The notes beneath the pieces are model-generated. The model was not told where the DNA came from. It worked only from the letters and a program-made list of their open reading frames with translations, and did no database searches. Made by a program: the position numbers and the translations under genes. Below, one piece after another: positions 56,401 to 64,000 of a DNA stretch of 64,000 nt (its first letter is position 1; each line of letters opens with the position of its first letter). This DNA comes from Cydia pomonella (lineage: Eukaryota > Arthropoda > Insecta > Lepidoptera > Tortricidae), in assembly GCF_033807575.1 (NCBI RefSeq), contig NC_084704.1:34697968-34761967 (forward strand), read 5' to 3'.

Positions 56401-59400
56401 TACTCATAGTGTTGTGTTCCTGCCGGTGAGTAAGGTTGGCAGAGCTCAGCAGTGAGGGTGCGGAGTGTCAGGGCAGGAAGTAACTAGCAATTCCAGCAAA
56501 ACCTATCTAGACTAAATGTCCAAGTCGGCGTATTACATGCGTGATCAGCTATCCATCTGCTAGTAATCCTATTGAGGACTTCACAGTAAAGTGGATTAAG
56601 CCCGAAGAAATTATTTACTCACTTCGTATTTAAGCCATTTGACCTCATGAGACGTGAATAGTAAAGTGTGTTTATTATAAACGAAAGTAATTTCATATTC
56701 GGTTATTACTCGTAATTGCTGTACCAATTTCAGTTTTTGCGTCATTTGCTGTAGGTAACTGCTTTTCATTCAGATTATCCTTGCGTATAGTTACATGCTA
56801 TATATTAATTATTATGTTATCTATTCAAACTATTCACTGTAATTGTGTGTGTGAATGTAGGCTTCATATCGGTTTAGCAACACCTACTTTTTCGATTAAA
56901 TTCTCTATTTCCGCTACCCAAAGGTTGTCTGGAAGAGATCGCTTTTTAGCGATAAGACCGCCTGTTGTCTGCCTCTACATTTAATCAATTGTTAATTTTT
57001 CTTGTATCTTTTTACTAAGGTGTGCCAATAAAGAGTATTCTATCTATTTATTATCTCGGTGAGTTAATATTTAGCCTACAAATGTGCGTATCTGTGATAC
57101 TTTCAAAATCTCTTAGGCAATTACCTAAAAAAACTTTAACCATTTACACAAATAACTACAATTTCTTAAAATCAAAATACTTTTATCTTACCAAAATACC
57201 TGAAGAAAATCTGCCTTTTGATTACAACGTAACTGCGCTCGTTTACCGAATCTGACATTTTATCAACACCCACGCTCGGAGTACCTATCGCAATGGGTTT
57301 GGTCGGTGGAAGTATTTTTCAAACGGCGCGTGGCTTGACAGTAACCAACCCCAATAACCCATTCGATCAAATAGTTACATTTCTCTAACTGTTTCAGAAG
57401 AACGTCGAGCAGCGAGCGTGAGCGACGCGCTACCGGAGTCCAACGTGCTTCGGAAGGTCGCCTCGCTCACGCTAGACAAGCATTCGGAGCCGCGCGTGCA
57501 GCGCCCCAACTTCGTGCCAGAGAAGCTCAACTTTCAGCTCTATGAGAAGTTTGAAGGTGAGGCTTTAAACATTAACAGTTTCAGAAGAATGTTGAGCGGC
57601 GAGCGTGAGCGACGCGTTACCGGAGTCCAACGTGCTTCGAAAGGTCGCCTCGCTCACGCTAGAGAAGCATTCGGAGCCGCGCGTGCAGCGCCCCAACTTC
57701 GTGCCAGAGAAGCTCAACTTTCAGCTCTATGAGAAGTTTGAAGGTGAGGCCTTAAACATTAACAGTTTCAGAAGAACGTCGAGCAGTGAGCGTGAGCGAC
57801 GTGCTAACGGAGTCCAACGTGCTTCGCAAGGTCGCTCACGCTAGACAAGCATTCAGAGCCGCGCGTATACCTAGCGGTGGATTTGCAGATTTGGGCGAAC
57901 TAGGCTCCAGGCCCCAGCCAGGCCTTTAAGTATTAGCCGCCCATTTCTCAACGCCTTTCTATATTTATTATTTATTAGACAGCCGTCCCATATTATCCAG
58001 CCTACTTGAGCCTTAAGGGCAGATCCGCCACTATGTGCAACGTCCCGAACTTCCTACCTGAGAAGCTCAACTTCCAGCTATATGAGAAGTTTGAAGGTGA
58101 GTCTTTGCTCTCTGTCAATATTTCCGTCACCCAAAATAAGGCGCGGGCGCAATGTTCAAAATATCTAATATAAAGCACCTAGCATATAAAAAAATTAAAA
58201 TAAAAACTAACAACGGGTGAAGGTGAAATCGTGGGTGATCAGTGGGAAAAGAATTGACCCCTATTTTTAGTGAAAGAAATGGTTAGCTAGAAGATCAGCC
58301 GCTAGAGAGAATCTAGCATTTAGCTCGATGTACAGCCGGGTTTTGCTGAACTAAGCAACTAAGTATCCAGCTAAATCTGACAGATAACCTGCTCTTGTCT
58401 GGTAATAGAGAAAAAATATGCAACACAAATATTTACAAATAAGGCGATGATTTTGATGACCTATCTGGCCTAGTAGGGTGGGTACCTATGAAGCCGATGG
58501 TCCCGGGTTCAAATCCTGATATAATGGCATTTATTTCTGTGATGAGCACAAATATTTGTTCCTAAGTCATGGGTGTTTTCTATGAATTTAAGTATTTATA
58601 AACATTTATATATTACTGAAATCGTTGTCTATATAAGTACCCACAACACAAGCCTTATTGAGCTTACTGTGGGACTTCAATCATCAATCTGTATGATAAT
58701 TTGATAATGTCCTATAAAATTAATAGTTTAAGCATTATTAGGTATGCAGAGAAATACATGTACCTATGATTTCGCTTCCGCATGGTTTCTGTATGTCTAG
58801 AGATTTTGTGGAATTTGTTATAAATACTCTCCTGTTAGGTAATACCTGTTTTTTCAATTGCTCGTTTTAATGTCGTTTTAATGTGCTATGTAGTTAATTT
58901 CTAGTTAAAACATAATTACGGTTAATGGATACATAATATGAATGTGTGGTTCAAATATATTTGATAGAACCAGACTAATAGAGGCCAATTCGAACGTACA
59001 TTGACATCACAATGATATTTGAATAATGTTATTAATAATCATGTTAATTATTATTTAAAAAAATGACGAAGCCTAATGCGGATATCATCATTGGTTGTTG
59101 CATTTGAAGCCATCTGACGAAGCCAGCGTTGCGGATTTCTTACATATAAACTAATTTTTTTAAAAGATTTTGTTATAAATAAATAAATATTATGGGACAT
59201 TATTACACAAATTGACTAAGTCTTAAGCTTACTGTGGAGCTCAATAAGGCTTGTGTTGAGGGTACTTAGACAATGATATATATAATATATAAATATTTAT
59301 AAATACCTACATAGAAAACACCCATGACTCAGGAACAAATATCCATGCTCATCACACGAATAAATGCCCTTACCAGGATTTGAACCCGGGACCATCGGCT

Positions 59401-62400
59401 TCGTAGGCAGGGTCACTACCCACTAGGCCAAACTGGTTGTCGCGTTATGTGATATGGTAGACCATATCCATCTAATATTATACATAAATGCGAAAATGTT
59501 TATGTCTGTCCGTCTGTTTACCTCTTCACGCTTAAACAGCTGAAACGATTTGGTTGAAATTTAGGATAGAGAACAACAACGACGAAGACAACAACGTGGA
59601 AGAACATAGGATAGTTTTTAGAATGTAAACATATGCTAAAATTGAATGATTGAATAGAATAGAATAGAATAGAAGAATTTTATTCAGAAAACGCTTAAGT
59701 TTAAGTAATACATGAGACGACAGAATCAATTTATTATTAAGCGTCACTGAAAAGGTCTCCACTCAGCTTAATGTCAAGATACCACCTAAGGATCTCGACC
59801 TTTCCATTGCCATTACTCTTTATCTAGGCGTTATACTTTGTCTCTCAAATAAGAAAGTTTGTATATATAAGGAATCAATAAAAAGCAAATATGATAAAAA
59901 ATAAGCTACCCATATTACTAATTCCACCCAGAAGTCGGGGGCAAAAGCTAGTTCTTATATAACACCGCATAACAAGTAACATACACCGGCAGGTAGCTCG
60001 AAGTTGGGACGACCGCAATATGACCTGTAAATGCAACCCGTTGATGCCGGCATGAGAGTTGAGGTGAATTATTAGTTGATTACACACACAGCTTTGAAGG
60101 TGGTGAATGAACGAATGAGCGAAAGTTTATGATATGATATTTATGCGAAATAGGTATCCTGAAACTTTGTGGTCAATCTTGCAGTTGGCTGTAAGAACCT
60201 TTCTATCGATACGAAAAAAATAGTCATTTCAAAATCTCTCTGTCAATACATAACATGTAGACGAGACCTCAACTTTGGTACGATATCGATCTATACTTTC
60301 ATACCCTACCTATTTTATAATGTCTATGTGGTTGCTTTTGTTTTAGAAAATAGTGACTGAAAAGTTGATTAAGAGTTAAATTTGACATTATCTATGAAAA
60401 GGGACGATGCTCCCATATTATAAACAACGCCGCGCTACGCAGTGCGGCGTAAGCGCCATCGACAATAAGGTCCCTTTTCATAGATAATGTCACAAATACT
60501 CGTAAATACCGACATTAACTGGTAGGATACACTTGACCTGCCATACACATAGTCGTAGGTTCCTACTTAAAAAACATGTACCTACGTACTATGTACGTCA
60601 CCCGTATATTGACGCACATGCACAAGACAAGATGTCCAAGTCTTATCTCTATTAAAATGATTACACATGATACAGATAAGGCCAGTAATAGTGCATACGT
60701 GACTACGAACGTCCAGTTAATACCGCACTAATTAGCCAAAATCTCTAAACTTCTAAATAACGTGATGCAACTAGCTACGAATCGCGTGAACTTCACTAGT
60801 TCTTCAAGAGCGCATTTTAATTATGTAAAACTTCTAAGCAAGTACAGAGATGCTCAAGAGGGAATCCAGGGTATAGTCACCATACTTGGATTACACAATG
60901 AAGAATACACTGCGTTTGCTGAATACAAGTTTATCCCCAAAAATTTCACAGTAAAATTTACTCGGGCGCTGGTGCTGTATGTGCCAAGAAAACTACCAAT
61001 ATTGACATTTGTTATACCTGTATATTCTCAGTATACTTTATTTGTGGTTAAAATGGAGCGTGGTGAATTAATAGTTTTGTGTGACATTAAGAGAGTTGTA
61101 TTGATAGTGAAGTATGTTAAAAAGTGTCCAGTGATGTACGTAATTCGTGTTCCAAAAGGAAGCCTTGAAAGTAAGTTTCTAGATAACTAGGATGTGTTTA
61201 TCAAGTATCCCCTGAGCTGAAAATGAATATGGCAGCTTCCAAGAGGCCTGCTCAACAGAACAGACCGGCTCTCCCGGTGCACAGCTGAGGGGATATTTTG
61301 CAAGGTACAGTTTACCCACGAATTTTGACAAATCGTAGGAGAGTACCGCTGATCTTCTTCACAACCAATATGAACTTTATAAAATCCCTAGGTTTTGACA
61401 CTAGTAAATAGGAGACAAACATCATAAACCTGTTAAGCTTAAATCTCTACAAATGAGACCATTGCCTCAAGAAAAGTCTAGATAGCGCGATTTACAAATT
61501 TTATTTCACACAACAGAGTCATAGAACTCTGCATTTTCTGTAAGGACCTACGAGTTGTCATTGGCAATAACGGGTGAAGTCCCCAGAAAGACAAAACAAA
61601 ACTAAAAGGGTTCAGTTTTTGCCAGTTTGGCTAAGGAACTTTAAAAATAAGTCGTTTATTCCACAATGAGTTAGTGTATAAAACTTTCCTGAGCTTCATC
61701 GGTCATCAACTCATCAGCGAGGCTCGGGAAAACGCCCGTCATTTTTAAAACATATAGGGCCAATTACATCCACACTTCCCGGTATCGGGCCCGAAGTCAG
61801 TCAGGCCCGATGTCGGGCCTGATGATCGATTTCCGTTTAAAGGAATATCAGCACATCGTTATCAATATTTGAAATGTAAAAAAATGGTTCATATGCAAAA
61901 ATATCAAACATTGAACATTTTTAGCAATTAGAGACAAGTAAATTACACTTTTAAGCGAAAATGCGAAAATGTTTCTTATGCAAAAACAAAATGGCCTTGA
62001 AACAGCCCCAGTCACTTTAGTTTAGAAAACGCTCGTCCGTGTTGTTTACGCAGCAAGCCGCAAGTATCTATGCAAACTACGCCCCACAATTGTCATTGTG
62101 ACATTATCGTTCTGTCAATGTCAGTCGATTAATGAGTAAAGTAAAACACTAAAAGTACTGTTAATAAAAATTAGTAAATTAACTTGTTATTAATGTTTGG
62201 TTTCCAAATTACCCTTTGATATCCGTTTGTTCTATTTATACTTCAGGGCTTATGCTCCTCAACTGGTTCATATCGTCCGTCGCGGAGAACAGTTACTTGA
62301 AAAATCTCCTGACCGCACAAGATTTGAAGAACCTTGGAACTCAATACTGCACGCACCTGCTGGCCGCGGGGGTGCTACGCCAGATTCCAGATAAGGATGC

Positions 62401-64000
62401 GCCCACTGAAAATATTTTTAAGGTATTCTAGTTTTATGTATGAATAAATTTTGCAACAGAATTTACTTTTTATGTTTTTCCCAAAATGTTGAAATGATAT
62501 ATTGATTATAAATTTAATATTTAACCGTAATTTTATAGTGTTACTTTTTAATTGCACCTGATTTATTGGGCTGCTTTGTTGATTGAGTATGTACAAACAT
62601 ATCCCAATCAACTAGATTAACAATTCTATTTCTGTAATTATTTTATATTGTAATTACTTTCACTCTTCATGTTCGAAAAAATGTTGGTTCCGCTATAAAT
62701 TCAGTTAAAATCAAACATTTATTTCAGGCTAAAAAACATATACAATAAGAATATCACATTGAAATTAAGATACATGTCAACAATATGTCTATGAAATACA
62801 AATTGAATTGCAATACAATTCAATTACATGTCAAACAAAAATAAATAAATATAGGAAACCAAAGAATGACATTAGATTAAATTTAAATTACATTAAAATC
62901 AAATAATTTCAATGTTAAGGATGAGCAATTTTCATAAGTTTACTTTCATTCATAATTTATCTCATAGATTCCCATTCAAGAAATTTCACTATTTTGAAAA
63001 AAATACAACCAAACATTGGCATTCATGACTGGTCTGGCTTAGTATGGAGTGACTCTGCTCTGCCTATGAAGCCAATGGTCCCGGGTTCGAATCCCAAAAG
63101 GGCATTTGTTCATGTAATTATCGCAGATATTCGTTCCTGAGTCATGGATGTTTTCAATGTATATATGTATTTATCTATATACATATGTATATCGTCGCAT
63201 AGTACCCATAGTACAAGCTTTACTTAGTTTGGGGCTAGTTATATCTGTGCAAGATTGTCCCAAAATATTTATTTTTATGTTTTTTTATTTTATACTAGTA
63301 ACATATGTTGGTTGTCAGTACTGCCATGAATTTGTAGCTATAAATACATGTTTCTTGTTGTAGCCTAATTTAATGTACTACTGGGCCCACATGGAAACCC
63401 CCGTCTCTCAGCCAATCACCCCTGGCCGCCTGCATGTCTCCTGGCCAGACAAAGATGTCTACAGCATCGCCCAAGATCACATCACAAACCTGCGGAATGA
63501 AAATCACAGATTCAGCAACCAAAATAACAATGACGAAATAGATGATATCAGTGAAGCAAAAGCGGTCATAGCGCAGCTCAGAAATAGACTAATAGATTTA
63601 GAATTACAAATCGAGAAATTAAAGTTAAGCGCTCAAATTGAAACAATCAACAAAAATTTGGAGAAATGTTTCGAGTTTCCCGACAAATTAAGCAAATCAG
63701 TGGACAAAGAGATACAAACCTCAATCGAAACACTTCCTGAACCTGTGATATCTTTACCTGCTAATCAATGTGTAAGAACAAGAGATAGATTAGATTTAAG
63801 TACAGTAGCTTGTAATACTGAACCTATTAACAATATTCAAAGTGAAGGATCTGATAGTATAGAAAATTATTGTAAGCTAAATAAAATACGAGATTATGAA
63901 GCACATAAAGAACCTGACAATGAAAGACTGGATAAAATTGAAGAAAAAATCAAAGAGACCCCTGAAAAAGCTTTGACAGACTCTCTACACAGCATAGGAA
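49766..64000 (+). CDS. capu: Cappuccino/FMN2-type formin, N-terminal part (4 coding exons, runs off the window)
   Basis: Exons 49766-50489, 57398-57556, 62247-62422 and 63364-64000+ join in phase to about 565 residues. The segment SNVLRKVASLTL, VPEKLNFQLYEKFEG, MLLNWFIS, AAGVLRQI, MYYWAH and PITPGRL follows Drosophila Cappuccino in order; this is the N-terminal inhibitory region. A predicted coiled coil (AVIAQLRNRLIDLELQIEKL) and KEIQTS follow, as in vertebrate FMN2. FH1, FH2 and the Spire-binding tail lie to the right of the window. Capu nucleates actin with Spire and builds the oocyte actin mesh. The N-terminus MGNIQGNE fits the N-myristoylation pattern and is followed by a lysine-rich stretch, as in FMN2. 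Start choice: the first ATG of the long frame, giving this MGN. Exon 2 has two extra, broken tandem copies. Confidence 0.92.
50490..51207. other. capu: capu intron 1, first part: nothing recognised
   Basis: AT-rich with no repeat boundary or coding signal. Confidence 0.45.
51208..51391. mobile_element. Foldback with a GGGTTCCGT repeat at its centre
   Basis: CCACAGCTGTGCCCCTT faces AAGGGGCATAGCTGTGG. Between them lies the GGGTTCCGTAGCCAAATGGC family member with CCGTCTGTCTGTCCG. Confidence 0.75.
51805..51962 (+). mobile_element. SINE tail
   Basis: Same 3' body as at 53505: ATCGTTGTCTAAGTACCC, GCCTTATTGAGCTTACTGTG and the (TTTA)n end. The tRNA-like head is missing. Confidence 0.8.
52148..52320. 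repeat. Interspersed repeat fragment
   Basis: AAAGTTCCCCGCCGC, TCTGTCTGTATGTTCGCG and ACTACTGAACGAATTTTCATG then GTGAAGCCGGGGCGGG follow the order of a common insect repeat as I recall it. Confidence 0.5.
52452..52607. mobile_element. About 155-bp MITE
   Basis: GGGTGCTTAGCCAACGAGCC faces GGCATGTTGACTACGCACCC loosely at the ends; AACGCTCCGTAGCG and CGCTACGGAGCGT pair well inside. Confidence 0.78.
52763..52845. mobile_element. Tight hairpin MITE
   Basis: TAGAGTCTGTGCGGAAAGAG faces CTCTTTCCGCACAAACTCTA, and GTCGTAGAATGTA pairs with TACATTCCACGAC across an 8-nt loop. Confidence 0.88.
52982..53280 (+). mobile_element. tRNA-headed SINE, third family
   Basis: The head has GCCTCCTAGCCCAGTAGG and CAGGTTCAAATCCTGG; the body contains GCGGATGACACCGTAGGGG, a poly-C run and GTGCGGGGGTGATAATGAG, and it ends in an A run. 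Confidence 0.78.
53505..53778 (+). mobile_element. Complete tRNA-headed SINE (reference copy)
   Basis: Head GGCCTAGTGGGTAGTGACCC and GGGTTCAAATACTGG, middle CCTGAGTCATGGGTGTTTTC, tail GCCTTATTGAGCTTACTGTG and (TTTA)n. The same family appears at 42712, 43661, 44282, 48072, 51805, 58455, 59180 and 63024. Confidence 0.88.
54085..54240 (-). mobile_element. LINE 3' end, antisense
   Basis: A T-run of 15 leads into TAATTTATTTAGGATCACC and ACAATACATCAGAG, the reverse of a polyadenylated element tail. Length and family are uncertain. Confidence 0.5.
54241..54950. repeat. GC-rich compound repeat with 28-bp tandem units
   Basis: Starts GGCGTAGCGAGGGGGGGG with CCATGGCCCCGGGCGG. A 28-bp unit CGCCCTCTGCGAGCGATC... 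recurs at 54543, 54571 and partly 54599. Further on are GGGCGTAGCCCGATAA, GAAGCGGCAACTTCG and GTTGACGCTTTCCGCCC. The composition contrasts sharply with the AT-rich flanks. The element type is unknown. Confidence 0.6.
55600..55775. repeat. Dispersed repeat, copy B (copy A at 14925-15095)
   Basis: Colinear blocks AGTTTTAAAGGAAACTCGCA, AAAAAACTACT, TTATTCGGTG and GTGCAGAAAACACA. A small perfect palindrome (CATACAGTGTA with TACACTGTATG) follows at 55819-55846. Confidence 0.75.
56265..56530. repeat. Interspersed repeat
   Basis: GAACCCGGATCCGTCC, CATTGTGAAAGTCATCTCGC, GTAGGGCACAGAACAGCGG and GTGTTGTGTTCCTGCCGG resemble a dispersed lepidopteran element. The frame 56267-56455 is part of it. Confidence 0.55.
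56910..57055 (+). mobile_element. LINE 3' tail
   Basis: AAAGGTTGTCTGGAAGAG, TTTTTAGCGATAAGACCGCC and CAATAAAGAGTATTC, related to the tail at 32140. It lies about 350 bp upstream of capu exon 2. Confidence 0.7.
57398..57556 (+). CDS. capu: capu coding exon 2, intact copy
   Basis: Acceptor CTGTTTCAG, donor GAAG|GTGAGG, 159 nt, phase 1 at both ends. Encodes EERRAASVSDALPESNV, LRKVASLTLDK and NFVPEKLNFQLYEKFEG (separate segments). Confidence 0.9.
57585..57743 (+). pseudogene. capu: capu exon 2, second tandem copy with a stop
   Basis: Exactly 187 bp after copy 1, about 96% identical, with the same acceptor and donor. In the reading phase imposed by exon 1, the codon matching arginine CGA is TGA (57593-57595). 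Only 28 nt separate it from copy 1, too short for an intron, so it cannot be joined to copy 1; used alone it would end translation. Confidence 0.9.
57772..58096 (+). pseudogene. capu: capu exon 2, third tandem copy, frameshifted and split
   Basis: Starts 187 bp after copy 2. It lacks 5 bp in the KVASL segment and is interrupted at about 57867-58033. It resumes at 58034 to the shared end TTTGAAG, donor GTGAGT at 58097. Its donor leads into unique intron sequence. Confidence 0.87.
57867..58033. mobile_element. Small TIR element in capu exon 2 copy 3
   Basis: TAGCGGTGGATTTGC at the left faces GCAGATCCGCCACTA at the right, an imperfect 15-bp inverted repeat. The interior has CCAGGCCCCAGCCAGGCC and no coding signal. 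Confidence 0.75.
58455..58718 (+). mobile_element. tRNA-headed SINE, diverged
   Basis: Same family as 53505, with several head changes and an imperfect tail. Confidence 0.82.
59180..59443 (-). mobile_element. tRNA-headed SINE, antisense
   Basis: Same family as 53505 in reverse: tail at the left, B box GGATTTGAACCCGGG and head at the right. Confidence 0.85.
59470..59957. repeat. Interspersed repeat fragments
   Basis: TATGTCTGTCCGTCTGTTTACC, then CTCTTCACGCTTAAACAGC and GATTTGGTTGAAATTT match a common insect repeat start; GTCGGGGGCAAAAGCTAGT near 59935-59953 looks like its end. Short AGAAT repeats near 59655 lie between. Confidence 0.45.
60381..60495. mobile_element. MITE of the AAAAGGGACCTTA family, copy 3
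   Basis: GACATTATCTATGAAAAGGG faces CCCTTTTCATAGATAATGTC. It has lost part of the left arm relative to 39673-39820. Confidence 0.88.
60765..61190 (+). CDS. Unassigned 141-codon open frame in capu intron 3
   Basis: ATG at 60765, stop TAG at 61188-61190. I recognise no domain. The frame is valine-, lysine- and tyrosine-rich with no long hydrophobic segment, and overlaps no identified repeat. A donor-like GAAA|GTAAGT sits at about 61169, so it could be an exon. It could be a relic of an element or a chance frame. It lies on the same strand as capu, between coding exons 2 and 3. Confidence 0.25.
   Translation: MQLATNRVNFTSSSRAHFNYVKLLSKYRDAQEGIQGIVTILGLHNEEYTAFAEYKFIPKNFTVKFTRALVLYVPRKLPILTFVIPVYSQYTLFVVKMERGELIVLCDIKRVVLIVKYVKKCPVMYVIRVPKGSLESKFLDN
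61191..62246. other. capu: capu intron, nothing recognised
   Basis: Contains a short GC-rich stretch with CGGGCCCGA and TCGGGCCTGA motifs at about 61780-61830, otherwise unique AT-rich sequence. Confidence 0.4.
62247..62422 (+). CDS. capu: capu coding exon 3
   Basis: Acceptor ATACTTCAG, donor AAG|GTATTC, 176 nt, starting phase 1 and ending phase 0. Encodes LMLLNWFISSVAENSYL, then THLLAAGVLRQIPDKD. Confidence 0.93.
63024..63290 (+). mobile_element. tRNA-headed SINE, strongly diverged
   Basis: The head GGTCTGGCTTAGTATGG and GGGTTCGAATCCC, the middle CCTGAGTCATGGATGTTTTC and a degraded tail show an old copy of the 53505 family, just upstream of capu exon 4. Confidence 0.75.
63364..64000 (+). 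CDS. capu: capu coding exon 4 (continues past the window)
   Basis: Acceptor TTGTTGTAG. Open for 212 codons to the window end: PNLMYYWAHMETPVSQPI, HVSWPDKDVYS, the coiled coil, KEIQTS and a long acidic/lysine region without recognised domains. Confidence 0.92.

Noticed and set aside
57022..57255. 77-codon frame upstream of capu exon 2 as an extra exon
   Set aside because: Its start lies in a LINE tail and the direct junction 50489 to 57398 already gives a perfect phase match to the Capu protein order.

Overview
The window looks like a piece of a lepidopteran (moth or butterfly) nuclear genome. It is AT-rich and intron-rich, holds insect-type orthologues of no-on-transient A (nonA) and cappuccino (capu), and is crowded with short foldback MITEs, tRNA-headed SINEs and 5'-truncated LINEs of the kind I associate with Lepidoptera. 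The order is inferred from sequence style and recall, not from a database search. One 100-N scaffold gap lies at 38156-38255.

Layout. (1) 478-3704, plus strand: the last three coding exons of a pancreatic-type lipase with an intact Ser-Asp-His triad; its 5' exons lie left of the window. (2) 3705-23695: about 20 kb with no gene I can recognise, filled with MITEs, two LINE 3' ends and a 1.3-kb element with 413-bp inverted arms. (3) 23696-35825, minus strand: a complete ten-exon nonA-type DBHS gene (two RRMs, NOPS, coiled coil, RRRF end). Exon 8 has been amplified into a 12-copy, 129-bp tandem array carrying the splice donor, and exon 7 lacks one base. (4) 36400-49100: dispersed and tandem repeats, the assembly gap (which cuts a possible small gene starting at 38093), and a nested cluster of SINEs invaded by LINEs and by a TA-flanked 1.77-kb TIR element. 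(5) 49766-64000, plus strand: the 5' part of the capu/FMN2-type formin gene. Four coding exons give about 565 residues and stop before FH1/FH2 at the window edge. Its second coding exon is triplicated; copy 1 is intact, copy 2 has a stop and copy 3 is frameshifted and split by a small element.

The three recognised genes do not form a functional unit: the lipase is probably a secreted digestive or extracellular enzyme, nonA is a nuclear RNA-binding protein and capu is a cytoplasmic actin nucleator. What links two of them is structural: both nonA and capu show recent local amplification of a coding exon together with its 5' splice donor. In nonA the unit is a multiple of three and could add 43-residue blocks to the coiled coil; in capu the extra copies look dead.
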